Source: Saprospiraceae bacterium (GTDB lineage: Bacteria > Bacteroidota > Bacteroidia > Chitinophagales > Saprospiraceae). From it: a stretch of DNA of 64,000 nt. Positions within the stretch are counted from its first letter, which is position 1, and the number at the start of each line of letters is the position of its first letter. The notes beneath the pieces are model-generated. The model was given only the letters and a program-made list of their open reading frames with translations. It had not been told where the DNA came from and ran no database searches. This document shows, piece by piece, positions 44,618 through 53,826 of this stretch. Location: positions 62,001 through 126,000 of the forward strand of contig JAHBTU010000003.1 of the NCBI GenBank assembly GCA_019638455.1. Reading direction: 5' to 3'. Position numbers and translations under genes: made by a program.

Positions 44618-45235
44618 GTGAAAAACACACTCTCCCTCCTGCTCAGTCTTTTGTGGGCGGCTTCTTGCCAGCCTACCGCATCTCCCTCAAACGACACGGA
44701 AATCGCCAAAGAACTGATAGCCCATCTCAAAGAAGAAAACGAAGATTTGAAAGCAAAAAACACGGACCTGAAAAACGAAAATGAATCGCTGAAAAGTCGC
44801 ATCGCCAAATTGGAGAACGAGAACAAAAAATTAGTAAATACTTCTCCCAAAACGGCACCGGCATCGCCTGCGGGAACATCAAAAGGTGTAAGGGCTTCCG
44901 ATTTGGTCGGCAACTGGAAGGCGGAGCTGACGTACAAGTCGCATTCGCGGGAAGGTTGCGGTACGCCCGGAGAAGTATTAGAGGAGAATTGGAAGATCGA
45001 GCACAGGCCGGATGGGGTTTTTCTGACAGAACGCATTAACCTCCGCTATCGCTACAATGACGATAGGGGAACGCACTATTCGATAACCCTCGTTGGCAAT
45101 AGATTGAAACGGGATAAAACTGGCTACAATGATTTTATCGTCCAGAACATAAATACAATTACGGGATATATTGCAAGAAAAGGAAAATACGATTGCGTGA
45201 TAAAGTATTCCCTCAAGCTAACACGGATTCGTTGA
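44618..45235 (+). CDS. lipoprotein with coiled coil and beta domain
   Basis: 205 residues from a GTG start. Lipobox LLWAASC (lipidated Cys17), a heptad-rich coiled coil (about 25-75, AHLKEENEDLKAKNTDLKNE), a Pro/Ala linker, and a C-terminal ~110-residue domain beginning LVGNWKAELTYKS, which looks like a lipocalin-like or small beta-barrel fold. Probably in the outer membrane facing the periplasm. It sits between the DUF5675 gene and the Cys-rich gene. No family name recognised. Confidence 0.6.
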   Translation: MKNTLSLLLSLLWAASCQPTASPSNDTEIAKELIAHLKEENEDLKAKNTDLKNENESLKSRIAKLENENKKLVNTSPKTAPASPAGTSKGVRASDLVGNWKAELTYKSHSREGCGTPGEVLEENWKIEHRPDGVFLTERINLRYRYNDDRGTHYSITLVGNRLKRDKTGYNDFIVQNINTITGYIARKGKYDCVIKYSLKLTRIR

Positions 45236-45281
45236 ACAAAGCAGCCGCTCTATCAAACACCTACTCTTCCGAAAGAGAATT

Positions 45282-45455
45282 ATAGTCAACGCAAATCAGC
45301 CTCGTCCGCTTCACTTGGCCGGGCAAGCCCCTGAGTGCAGGGTCTGACAAGGTGGTTTTGAGCGAACGGCGCTCGCAATCCTCTGAAAATCATACAAATG
45401 GGCATCCCTGTCTTGCCAACGGGCAGGTTCAAATCCTCTTTAATCTGGGTATAAC
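45282..45455 (-). repeat. ~175-bp dispersed repeat, copy D
   Basis: Full-length copy in the orientation TTATAGTCAACGCAAATCAG ... CTTTAATCTGGGTATAAC. It begins 46 bp after the lipoprotein gene and ends 26 bp before the Cys-rich gene. Almost identical to copy E at 55466-55640. Confidence 0.82.
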
Positions 45456-45481
45456 TCCCACTTTCAAAACCCTCAACGAAA

Positions 45482-45875
45482 ATGACAAAACAAAACCTCC
45501 TGCTCAATACATACATCCTGTTGACCTCAATTTTTTTTTCTCTCCTATTGCAATGCCTTGGGTCCCGGCTGGCTCAGCGATTCGCGCGGCTGCTGGATAA
45601 GGCTTGACCCCAAAAAACCAAAATGCACCAACCCGGGCGAAATCCCCGTCAGGGTGAAAGACGAGAACTGCGAAGAGGGTTATTTGCGGCAATACGACTG
45701 CCCTACTTGTCGCGATGAAAAAACCGTGCGGAAAAACGTCGGCACCGACCCGTATCGCAACGTTATCTATTACCAGTGCGTCACCTGCCCCGACTGCTGT
45801 GGGGTGGGGCGCATGGTACACACCTATTGCAACAGCAAAGGCTGGACCTGGGAATGCCAGTCGGCCAATCCATAA
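45482..45875 (+). pseudogene. exported Cys-rich protein, frameshifted at or near a T9 tract
   Basis: ATG 45482 opens a secretion signal (MTKQNLLLNTYILLTSIFF), but the frame then fails. The +1 frame from about 45540 encodes WLSDSRGCWIRLDPKKPKC and a Cys-rich body with CPTC and CVTCPDCCG, ending at 45875. Losing one T from T9 (45531-45539) or one G from GGG (45559-45562 region) would make a single 130-residue protein. The Cys pairs could bind zinc or form disulphides. Alternatively the first frame ends in a lipobox-like LLLQC. Same-strand neighbours are the lipoprotein and the 757-aa gene (27 bp downstream). Confidence 0.5.
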
Positions 45876-45902
45876 AAAACAATTTTCCAAAATCTCCCTA
45901 CT

Positions 45903-47111
45903 ATGAAAAAACTACATTTCCATCTGCGAAATAAATATAGCACACTGTTGGCCCTCTGCGCCTTTATATTATTGCCCCTCTCCTTCGCGTCATTTCAAAC
46001 TTCCGCTTCCGAGTATGTGCTGCCGGAAAATGCTTTGAAGGACTTCCTCCGCTTAAGGCAAGAAGACAGAGATGCTTGGGTCGGCAGGCACCAAGGCAAA
46101 CCCTTGACTTTGGACAACGGAGAATGGAAGCCGCAACACCGTTTTTATGTGGTGTATCGTGCGCTTCAATTGCGCTACTGGTTTGCGGTCCCAGAATCAG
46201 AGCAAGGCAATTACCTGAAGCAGTTGGAGCAGATGGTCGAAAACCCATTTTTCGACAAAGCGCGAGACCAAGTCGTAGTGTATTCCTTCACTTTCGAGCC
46301 GGGCAAAGGCATCAAAGAAGGAGACTTGATGCGCGACGGCATTTTGGCCGAAGGCATGAAGGACGACAAGCAAGGCCTGCAAAGATTCGGAGAATGGGCG
46401 GAGCGAAAAATGGGCAACCTGAGCAAAAAGCCCGGTGAGCCATCAGATGAAGAAGGCCTCGAACGAGACAGTATAACCATCGGCGAAACTGGCGACGAAC
46501 TGGAAAGGAAGCTTGCCGGACTCATGGCAAACCGTGAGATAGGCGAAGCTATGCAAAAACTCCGGTCAGAATATTTGAAGAAAGTCGGGCTTCCGAGCGG
46601 CGGGAAAGGACAGCCCAATGGCAACAATCAAACCCAATCGCCTCACGGAGAGCCTTCTTCGGGGCAAGGCGACAAGCCTCCTTCTCCGGGCGACGGCAAA
46701 GAAGGCGGTGGTAAAGACAAAGCCACAGCATCCGGTGACGGCAAAGAAGGTGGCGGCGACGGTGGTGGCGGCGGACCTTCGGGACCTTTTCCCATGAAGG
46801 TTTCTTTCAGCAAGTGGTTTGTCACCATGCTCGATATCGTCGCACAGTATTTTGGCATCAAAGAAATTTCCATGCAGGTGCTGGCGGTGGCCTACATGAT
46901 AGCGCCGGAAATCTTTGAGTACGTGGGCGAGTTCATGGTGAAGTTGCAGCACGCCGTTACGCCTAATTCATTGGACAATATGCTCAATAAAATAAACGAC
47001 GTGGTGCAGCACATCAGGAAGTTCATCAAATATGCAGAGGCGGCCTACGGTCTGTTGAAAGACCCTAACTTGTTAAAAATAGTTTCAAAGGGTACACATT
47101 TTTTCAGGTAA
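45903..47111 (+). CDS. exported protein of the ExbBD-like locus, 5' part (cut by IS4 copy 2)
   Basis: Residues 1-396 of an originally 757-residue protein. Signal peptide (STLLALCAFILLPLSFAS), an N-terminal globular region (about 40-215), a Gly/Asp/Lys-rich linker (about 215-298, with GKDKATASGDGKEGGGDGG) and helices with hydrophobic character (KWFVTMLDIVAQYFGI, MQVLAVAYMIAPEIFEYVG). After LLKIVSK the frame enters the IS and stops (GTHFFR). Removing the IS and one TTTCAAA restores a continuous frame with 48305-49391. No known family recognised. Likely periplasmic partner of the channel proteins downstream. Confidence 0.6.
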   Translation: MKKLHFHLRNKYSTLLALCAFILLPLSFASFQTSASEYVLPENALKDFLRLRQEDRDAWVGRHQGKPLTLDNGEWKPQHRFYVVYRALQLRYWFAVPESEQGNYLKQLEQMVENPFFDKARDQVVVYSFTFEPGKGIKEGDLMRDGILAEGMKDDKQGLQRFGEWAERKMGNLSKKPGEPSDEEGLERDSITIGETGDELERKLAGLMANREIGEAMQKLRSEYLKKVGLPSGGKGQPNGNNQTQSPHGEPSSGQGDKPPSPGDGKEGGGKDKATASGDGKEGGGDGGGGGPSGPFPMKVSFSKWFVTMLDIVAQYFGIKEISMQVLAVAYMIAPEIFEYVGEFMVKLQHAVTPNSLDNMLNKINDVVQHIRKFIKYAEAAYGLLKDPNLLKIVSKGTHFFR

Positions 47112-48297
47112 AAACCCAGTCGAAGTTCTTTGACAATTCGGAAAAGAAGTTAATGACGCAGTCGCAGTCGTTCCTGATGGCCAGTTGTGCGATTGCGATG
47201 GGGCCTATTTTGGGCAACCTGTCCTTTCGAACGATGACCTCGAGCCTTTCGACTGGCTCTTTTTCCTTGATGAACACCCCCATGCAAAAACTGAGGACGA
47301 AGGAGAAAGCGGCCACGATGATCAGGTTTGCCAGTTTTTTGGGACATTTCAGCCGTGTCTTGTGGAGGTAGAAGCCGGCAGACTTGAGGTGCTTGAACAA
47401 GGTTTCGATCTTGAACCTCCGTTTGTAGTAATGGCAGGCCTCGTGGCCCAGTTCGAGGTTGGTCAACAGGAACAGGGGCTTTGAGTGCCCTTTTCCGCGC
47501 CAGTACACCGCGTTTGCCAGCGGCAGGGCGCCCCCGATAAAGCAAATGCTGCGGGTGGTACGCAAAGAGTCGAAGCGTGCGACCTCGCCGTCAAAGTCGA
47601 TGAGGCGGTCCGAGGACGTCCTGACCACGAACAGCCAACCGTTCTCCACACACCACTGCCGCAGGCCCTGACCGTCAAACTCCCCGTCGCCCAAGAGCAC
47701 GATCCTGAAGCCCGGCGGACAAAAGTGGGCGACCATTTTGACCAGGTCGGTGTGCATCTCCTCTGGGAAATGCCCCTTTTCCCCCTTTTTGACCACCCAA
47801 GCCACCGGAATGGCAAAGCCTCGGCACATGACCGAGAGCATCAACGTCGTGTTGGCCGAGCCCGTCTGGCTGCCGTCCATGACCAGCACGAGCTCGCCCT
47901 TGTCCGCCAAGCCCAGCAAAAAGTACTGGGCGAAGGGCAGGTAAAAGGTCTGCCAATCGGTCCACTTGTTGCCCAGCCAACGCTTGGCCTGCTGCAACAG
48001 GCTGGACTTCTTCCTCGCCCGGTAAGCCTCCGTGGCCTCGCTCAAACTCTCCAAACGACAGTGCCCGTTGCGCACGCAGGCTTGGATCAGGCTCGCCATC
48101 AGGCAAACACGCCTGGACAATTGGCCGCTGCTGGACCCGGGTATGACCCTGTGTAAAAAATCGAGAATATCTTTGTGGGCGCTTCGGCGCATATGGAAGG
48201 GGGGATTTTGATTAGGAACCACAAATTTCCCCTCCATTTTTCTTTTCCGACTTTTCAAAGAACTAAGCCCGGTTTCTTAACCGGAAAATGTGTACCC
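47090..48297 (-). mobile_element. IS4-family insertion sequence, copy 2
   Basis: 1208 bp, inverted relative to copy 1, with the same ends and a 7-bp duplication TTTCAAA (47083-47089 and 48298-48304). It interrupts the 757-aa exported protein gene. Confidence 0.92.
47104..48237 (-). CDS. IS4-family DDE transposase (copy 2)
   Basis: The 377-residue protein is identical to the transposase at 40886-42019, with the same Asp, Asp and Y-R-E-K catalytic motifs. Identity of the proteins points to recent transposition. Confidence 0.93.
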   Translation of the reverse strand: MEGKFVVPNQNPPFHMRRSAHKDILDFLHRVIPGSSSGQLSRRVCLMASLIQACVRNGHCRLESLSEATEAYRARKKSSLLQQAKRWLGNKWTDWQTFYLPFAQYFLLGLADKGELVLVMDGSQTGSANTTLMLSVMCRGFAIPVAWVVKKGEKGHFPEEMHTDLVKMVAHFCPPGFRIVLLGDGEFDGQGLRQWCVENGWLFVVRTSSDRLIDFDGEVARFDSLRTTRSICFIGGALPLANAVYWRGKGHSKPLFLLTNLELGHEACHYYKRRFKIETLFKHLKSAGFYLHKTRLKCPKKLANLIIVAAFSFVLSFCMGVFIKEKEPVERLEVIVRKDRLPKIGPIAIAQLAIRNDCDCVINFFSELSKNFDWVFT

Positions 48298-49391
48298 TTT
48301 CAAAAAAAATAGTCGAAAAGGTTGACTGGAAAGATTTTGACCTTGAGAAAACAATTCGCGGCGGCGAAAAACTCGGCCTGATTCCTCCGCATGTACTCCG
48401 CAAGATGGAGCAGTTCCTCCCCATGACGAAGGGCAAATTTCTGTCCGACCCCGAACAACTGAAACGCTCGCTGATTGACTACGGCATCGGCAAAGCCAAA
48501 GAGCAAGCCCGCAAAATACCCGGCATCGGCGAGCGCATCAACTGGGACGGCCTGGAGAGCTGCGCTCGGCAGCGCGACAAAACAGCTTGCGAAAACTACA
48601 TGAAAGACCAAATGAAAAGCGCCGCAAAACAAAGTCTGCCCGGCGATTGGAAACGCTTCGGCGGAGCGGTTGACGCGGCCTTTGAGGGCAATGTGAAAGG
48701 AATGGGGAGAGAAGCCCTGTTGGAAGAACTCAAATATCGCACCGGCATTCCGGCCGGCGATGCCAAGCGTTTGTATGAATTGGCCGAAAAAGAGGATTGG
48801 GAAAACTTCATCAAAGAGTCTGCAAAAACCCAACTCCACCGCCTGCGACCCGACTGCCGCAAAGCCGCCGAGCAAGTGCTGAACGGGCAGCCGCATTCCA
48901 AAGAACAACTCTGGGACATCTCCCGCTGCATCCTGACACAAACCGGGAACACAGAACTCGCAAACAAAATAGAAACCTATGGCAGCCTGACATACTATGC
49001 CGCAGCAAAATCGGAGGAACTGACTCTACAGTTAAAAACCGCGCTGCGCAACGCCAAAATCCCCGAAGATGCCATCCACCGCCTACTGGAAGGCAGCACC
49101 GACGACGCGCTGCGCGTCATGGCTCGAAGTTTCGGGTTCACAGCGCCTTCGGCCATCGAGGCATTTGTCGCAGGCGACCTCAACCGGGCCGTCGAAGAGC
49201 AGACAAAACACGGCTTGGTGCGCCGCGACCAGAAATACTATGAAGAACTGGGGCGTCAGATTCGGCAAAACACTTACAACCGCCTCCAACTGGCAAAGAT
49301 TCTCACTGATGCGCTCCGCCGAGGCGACATTCACACCCCCTACAATAGAGGTAAATTAGAAGCAGGTTTTTTGAAAAAATCGCTCAAATAA
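48288..49391 (+). CDS. exported protein of the ExbBD-like locus, 3' part (after IS4 copy 2)
   Basis: An ATG lying inside the IS end opens this frame (MCTLSKKIVEKVDW...), but the true coding part begins after the target duplication at 48305 and corresponds to residues 397-757 of the restored protein. It is mostly helical, with repeated ~40-residue blocks rich in Glu, Lys and Ala (LYELAEKEDWENFIKESAKT, EELGRQIRQNTYNRLQLAKI). No catalytic motif seen. It might be expressed without a signal peptide from the IS ATG, which would leave it in the cytosol. Confidence 0.6.
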   Translation: MCTLSKKIVEKVDWKDFDLEKTIRGGEKLGLIPPHVLRKMEQFLPMTKGKFLSDPEQLKRSLIDYGIGKAKEQARKIPGIGERINWDGLESCARQRDKTACENYMKDQMKSAAKQSLPGDWKRFGGAVDAAFEGNVKGMGREALLEELKYRTGIPAGDAKRLYELAEKEDWENFIKESAKTQLHRLRPDCRKAAEQVLNGQPHSKEQLWDISRCILTQTGNTELANKIETYGSLTYYAAAKSEELTLQLKTALRNAKIPEDAIHRLLEGSTDDALRVMARSFGFTAPSAIEAFVAGDLNRAVEEQTKHGLVRRDQKYYEELGRQIRQNTYNRLQLAKILTDALRRGDIHTPYNRGKLEAGFLKKSLK

Positions 49392-49495
49392 GTAATCAAG
49401 CGGATTTGCAAATCCGCCATACAGTTTGACAGACAAGTAGTTATTGCAGAAATAAGCAAAACTAATTTTGCTCAGATTCTTAAAAGCACATCGCC

Positions 49496-51601
49496 ATGAA
49501 AAAATGGACCGCGACCTTGCTATCCCTGCTGCTCGCCGGTGTTCTGCTGAACACCTGGGCGCAGCGAAAGCCCAAGCCCAAAAACAAATACATCCCCGCC
49601 TGCGAGTCAGATGAAGAACGATGTGCCAAATGCAAAATTTACCAACTCGAAAACAAATTGCTGGCAGGTGAGATAACGCAGGAACAATACGAACAAGGGA
49701 AGAATGAGGAGTTGGATTGGATTACAAAGCATTGCACCCGCGATACATCGCCCCCGCCCATTCCAGACCCATGCTGGGGCAAGCGAAGTATCTATTCGGA
49801 AGCAAATAAAGAGGGGCGTCGAAGTGGCGACATAAAGTTTAAGGTTTGTAGGAATGAGGCGGCCCCTGACGGAGAGTGTCGCTCAACTGATGATTGTGTC
49901 TCTATCTTGGATGTTCAATTGTATTCAGATTTGGGAGATTCATCCCGCAACCAACCATTTGCAGTCACTTTTCTTTCCAAAGAAAATGTTGCTCCAGATT
50001 CGTATTTACCTTTTTTGCTCCCCAACAACCGAATGCAAGAGTGGTGTCAAGTTTCACCAAAAGCAGAAAAACCGTCGGACGAGTTCAGAATTTTGCTCCC
50101 CATTGGAATAAGCGATTCGACTTGGCTGGTTTATCCCGGCTCTAAGGAATTTTTGCCCGAGGTAAAAGCCAAGTGGTTCGATTATTATGACCCAAAGAAA
50201 AAGAACAAGTTTGTAATCAGTGTCTTGAATGATATTGCTACTATCTTCTCTAATGCGCCCCGCACCAAAATATTCAACCTCTCCAAAAAAGAACCGGACG
50301 AACTGGTGCTGGTGCTGCGCGGAGAACATAAGAGCAGCCCGTTTTTGGTTGCCACAGGCTACGCGGATGGCGGTTACTTAGGCACTTATGAGCCAGTCAG
50401 ACTTGATGCAGGGGTAAAAGCAACCCGGGAGGCGCTCAGAGGATTGAACTTGATTAGATTGGACCCGCGCATCGAGCAGATGGTGTCAGACTGGCGAAAT
50501 AAAAAAGGGACAGCGACAATCACCGCCATGCTTCCTGTCGAGCAAACGCTTAAATCATCCCCCATTTCGGCCATTGGCAGTCCAAGCAATTCAGCCTGTG
50601 TCAGCGATGCGCTCTTGCGCGACATTTCATCATACGTCAACAAAAACTTGCTGGTTGAAAAAAATGGCAGCTACCATGTTTGGGCATTTGACGATAAAAA
50701 AAAGGAAGTAACATGGCTCAAAAGCCTACAATTCAGCCCAAACTGCCACCTCAAACTGCTCGCCATAGCCGACCCCGATTTGCGAGTGGTAGCTTCTGCA
50801 AAAGACCCCGGCGACATCAACAAACTCCTTTTCTTCTATCACAGGAACCCGAACGTCCTCTACAGTTGGGTATGGAAAGGCGACGAAGCGCCAAAGCAGT
50901 ATGAACTGCTGAGCGGGAGCCAGCAATTCGCGCTGACGGGGCAATCCGCTGAATCTTATGTGAAGGCATTGAAATCCGAAGCAAGCGATGCCGAGCGGCA
51001 ATTCTTTCTCGACCGCGCCGGCAAACCCGGCAGTTTCACCCTGCTGGATGTCTTCTCTGAAGAGGATATCGGGAGCCGGATTCTTCTATATGCCGACGAA
51101 CCGCCCCAGATAGCGAAGGAAAAAGGCAACGTGATGGCCGCTGCCGTAAAACGCCTGTCAGAGAGCAACTTCACAAATTCTAAACTTCATTTTCTCATCA
51201 CCGACGCTCAGAACGAAGCGCCCGGCTGGAATGCCTTTCGCGCGCGCTATCACGCGAAAGGCTGGATGCGGGCCGTGTTCCAGCGCAGCTTGCTTCGAGA
51301 GCCGTTCCCACATTTGGAGTGTTGGATGAGTCTTGAGCGCATGGGCGTGCTTAAGCAGCTTTCGACGGGGCAGCGCAAAGTCGCCGTGTATTTGCCCGCA
51401 CCGCACCGCTCAATGTTCGGCCCGGCTGAGATGTCTTGTGTCGTCAGCACGATTGACGGCGACGAAATTATTTACAAACCGGGCGGAGCGCCCCCTGTCC
51501 ACCTGCTGTTCAAAAGCTGGCTCGCCCCAAAATGGGATGCCGACACTTGGCGCGCCAACCCCTTAGGCTATTTTGACCGCTGCAACAACCCTTCACTTTA
51601 A
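49496..51601 (+). CDS. large exported protein with Cys-rich N-terminus
   Basis: 701 residues. Signal peptide (MKKWTATLLSLLLAGVLLNTWAQ), a short Cys-rich segment (CESDEERCAKCKIY and KHC, CRSTDDC further on), then a long mixed alpha/beta body and a C-terminal part with LHFLITDAQNEAPGWNAF and GAPPVHLLFKSW. No recognised family, repeat or enzymatic motif. It starts about 105 bp after the interrupted gene and ends 11 bp before the ExbB-like gene, so it belongs to the same transcription unit. A periplasmic or surface part of the putative machine is the simplest reading (inference). Confidence 0.65.
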   Translation: MKKWTATLLSLLLAGVLLNTWAQRKPKPKNKYIPACESDEERCAKCKIYQLENKLLAGEITQEQYEQGKNEELDWITKHCTRDTSPPPIPDPCWGKRSIYSEANKEGRRSGDIKFKVCRNEAAPDGECRSTDDCVSILDVQLYSDLGDSSRNQPFAVTFLSKENVAPDSYLPFLLPNNRMQEWCQVSPKAEKPSDEFRILLPIGISDSTWLVYPGSKEFLPEVKAKWFDYYDPKKKNKFVISVLNDIATIFSNAPRTKIFNLSKKEPDELVLVLRGEHKSSPFLVATGYADGGYLGTYEPVRLDAGVKATREALRGLNLIRLDPRIEQMVSDWRNKKGTATITAMLPVEQTLKSSPISAIGSPSNSACVSDALLRDISSYVNKNLLVEKNGSYHVWAFDDKKKEVTWLKSLQFSPNCHLKLLAIADPDLRVVASAKDPGDINKLLFFYHRNPNVLYSWVWKGDEAPKQYELLSGSQQFALTGQSAESYVKALKSEASDAERQFFLDRAGKPGSFTLLDVFSEEDIGSRILLYADEPPQIAKEKGNVMAAAVKRLSESNFTNSKLHFLITDAQNEAPGWNAFRARYHAKGWMRAVFQRSLLREPFPHLECWMSLERMGVLKQLSTGQRKVAVYLPAPHRSMFGPAEMSCVVSTIDGDEIIYKPGGAPPVHLLFKSWLAPKWDADTWRANPLGYFDRCNNPSL

Positions 51602-51612
51602 AAACAAAACGC

Positions 51613-52893
51613 ATGAAGAATTCCTCGCTCGAGCGCCTGTTGCTCCGCATCTATGGAAGTAAAAAATCCGGCGAGTCGCCACTGGACTTGCCCAAATCCT
51701 CTGTCCGCATCCTCTTCGTTATTTCATTTGTCCTAGCCATAATTTTAAGCAATGCCTTTCTAAGGCTTCTTCATTTTTTCACTTTGAGACAATTGGAAAA
51801 CACCGCCCTGACCGTTTCATTTGCCGAAGACAATTTGGCCGAAGGGGTGAGAAAACTCTTGCCGCCGGATTTGCAAAAGAAAGTGAGGACAGTTGATAGA
51901 GGACAATATCCTGAAATCGCAGAATTGCTTAACGACACAACTATCACGTTTGAGGAAGCGAATATTTACCTCCAAGAAATAATAGAGAGCAATAAAAATT
52001 TTAATCGTGCGGTTGCAGGGGACATCACTCAATTCTTGTTTTTTATACCTAAATTTGAATTGATACAGCCGTCAGAAATACTTGGAGAGGACAAAAAACC
52101 GCAGACGATGGGATCGAAATTAGAACAGGACAACCTCAAACGCTCTATAGCAATCGGGCTAATCAATAAATTCAGAAAACCGCTCACCGCCAAAGGCTAC
52201 TTTACGTCCCGTAGGCTCACCCAAGCATTTGGGGGCTACATTCAGTTTATCACGTTTGTGCTGGCGATATGGGGCTTGCTGCTTATCCAATTCCGACAAG
52301 GCTGGTGCAACCTCCAAAACAGAGTCATCTCGCAAGGCCACTTGACACAAGATGCCAGCCGAAATCAGCAAGTCTGGGACTTTTTGCACACGCCAGTCAA
52401 CGAAAAATCCCTTTTATCCGACTATCGTGAAAAGTACGGAGACAGTTTTGTCGTCATGCGCCTGTTGGGCGATGCCATTGAAATGAAGTCTCAAAATCTT
52501 GACACCTCGGCCAAGAGTTTTGTCAACGACCGGATAGATTTGATGGAAGCCACCGTGCAAAAAGGAGAGTACCAATTGATTGATTACATCAACTACGCCG
52601 TGCCCAACTTGGGTTTCATAGGCACTATACTGGGCATCATTATGTCCATGGCAAACGTGGTTCAAATCTTAGAATCTTCCGGCCAACTCGACATGGTCGA
52701 GGCCTTTGAGAAAGTAGGCGGCTCATTGGGGCTGGCATTCGATACTACCTTTGTGAGCCTTTTTTGGGTGCTCATTCTCAGTTACCTACTTGCGCGGTTG
52801 CAGAAAAACGAAGCCGATATGTTCGAGTCGCTTCGAGACAAGAGCACGCTTTTTCTGAGATATTATTGGCAACCCATTCACAAAGTCAAATAA
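51613..52893 (+). CDS. MotA/TolQ/ExbB-type proton channel family protein
   Basis: 426 residues. Four predicted membrane spans: about 32-55, 207-228, 325-350 and 372-396. The long stretch between spans 1 and 2 (about 150 residues) is unusual. The C-terminal region INYAVPNLGFIGTILGIIMSMANVV and GGSLGLAFDTTFVSLFWVL is the MotA/TolQ/ExbB channel core, with the conserved Gly-rich helix and the Thr/Phe-rich last helix. Such proteins form a pentamer around ExbD/MotB-type partners and convert proton flow into motion. Stop and the next start are 3 bp apart. Four spans recall MotA or ZorA more than three-span ExbB. Confidence 0.85.
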   Translation: MKNSSLERLLLRIYGSKKSGESPLDLPKSSVRILFVISFVLAIILSNAFLRLLHFFTLRQLENTALTVSFAEDNLAEGVRKLLPPDLQKKVRTVDRGQYPEIAELLNDTTITFEEANIYLQEIIESNKNFNRAVAGDITQFLFFIPKFELIQPSEILGEDKKPQTMGSKLEQDNLKRSIAIGLINKFRKPLTAKGYFTSRRLTQAFGGYIQFITFVLAIWGLLLIQFRQGWCNLQNRVISQGHLTQDASRNQQVWDFLHTPVNEKSLLSDYREKYGDSFVVMRLLGDAIEMKSQNLDTSAKSFVNDRIDLMEATVQKGEYQLIDYINYAVPNLGFIGTILGIIMSMANVVQILESSGQLDMVEAFEKVGGSLGLAFDTTFVSLFWVLILSYLLARLQKNEADMFESLRDKSTLFLRYYWQPIHKVK

Positions 52894-52923
52894 GCATGGC
52901 AAAAAAAGAAGCATTTGGCTTAA

Positions 52924-53826
52924 GACCATGTTCAAAAATTATTTGTTTTAAAAAACATGGGAATCGGTGCGTAATTTTGAGTTGACCAAAACTTAAAAAT
53001 TATGCAAACGCAGTTTACTGAGTTGACCGATTCCCAATGGGAAGTTCTGAAAGAAGTTTTGCCCTACCAAAGGAAACGCAAACATAATTTGCGAGCCGTC
53101 GTGAACGGCATTTTGTACTTGCACCGGACAGGCGGCCAGTGGCGCAACCTGCCCGCTGTTTTTCCGCCTTGGAAGAGCGTGTACTATTATTTTCATCGGT
53201 GGTCGCGCCAGGGTGTTTGGCAAACGGTGAACGACTGGGTGGCCGAACTGGAGCGGCTTTTTTGGGGCAAGGAGGTCAGCGCAAGCCTTGTCTGCATTGA
53301 CAGCCAATCTGTTAAGGCAGCGCCTTTTGTCCACGAAGAAAGGGGCGTTGACGGCAACAAGAAAGTGAACGGACGCAAGCGGCACATCCTGGTGGACACT
53401 TTGGGTCTCGTCATTGGTGTGGTGGTCAGTGCCGCCAACAAGCCCGACGGTCAAATGGGCATTCAATTGTTGAAACAATGCTCGGCCCACTTTGGCCGGT
53501 TGAAAAAGATTCTGGTGGACGGGGTTTACGCCGGCGCTTTCAGCGAGTTTGCCGCCTCCGAACTCGGCGTGGAGGTGGAGATATCTTCACGTCCGCCAAC
53601 CTCCAAGGGCTTTGTGCCCATCAAAAAACGCTGGGTCAACGAACGGACTTTCGGCTGGTTCAATTTCTTCCGACGATTGGATAAAGACCATGAAAAAACA
53701 ACAAAAAGTTCGGAATCCATGATATTGCTGGCGAACATTCAAGTGATTTTAGGGCGAATGGCCGCTTGACAAAAAGTTGTTCTGCACTAACCCCACCTCA
53801 CTAACCAAAAATTTTTGAACATGCTC
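52924..53826 (+). mobile_element. IS5-family insertion sequence (inside ExbD-like gene 1)
   Basis: 903 bp with ends GACCATGTTCAAAAAT ... ATTTTTGAACATGCTC and a 3-bp duplication TAA (52921-52923 and 53827-53829). The TNA-type 3-bp duplication fits the IS1031-like group of IS5. Confidence 0.85.
53002..53769 (+). CDS. IS5-family transposase
   Basis: 255 residues: N-terminal LTDSQWEVLKEVLPYQRKRK and GILYLHRTGGQWRNLP (DUF4096-type domain), then the DDE domain with LVCIDSQSVKAAP, the HILVDTLGLVIGVVVSAANK block and a C-terminal NERTFGWFNFFRRLDKDHE carrying the Glu. It appears full length and intact. Confidence 0.92.
   Translation: MQTQFTELTDSQWEVLKEVLPYQRKRKHNLRAVVNGILYLHRTGGQWRNLPAVFPPWKSVYYYFHRWSRQGVWQTVNDWVAELERLFWGKEVSASLVCIDSQSVKAAPFVHEERGVDGNKKVNGRKRHILVDTLGLVIGVVVSAANKPDGQMGIQLLKQCSAHFGRLKKILVDGVYAGAFSEFAASELGVEVEISSRPPTSKGFVPIKKRWVNERTFGWFNFFRRLDKDHEKTTKSSESMILLANIQVILGRMAA

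Noticed and set aside
40826..48297. The two inverted IS4 copies as a composite transposon carrying 42034-47089
   Set aside because: Each copy has its own matched 7-bp duplication and lies inside a different gene whose halves rejoin in frame across the IS. They are two independent insertions.
40826..48297. Inversion of the segment between the IS4 copies
   Set aside because: The duplications TTTGAAA and TTTCAAA are each other's complement, so they cannot exclude it, but the swapped joins give a frame that stops at once, while the present order restores both genes exactly.
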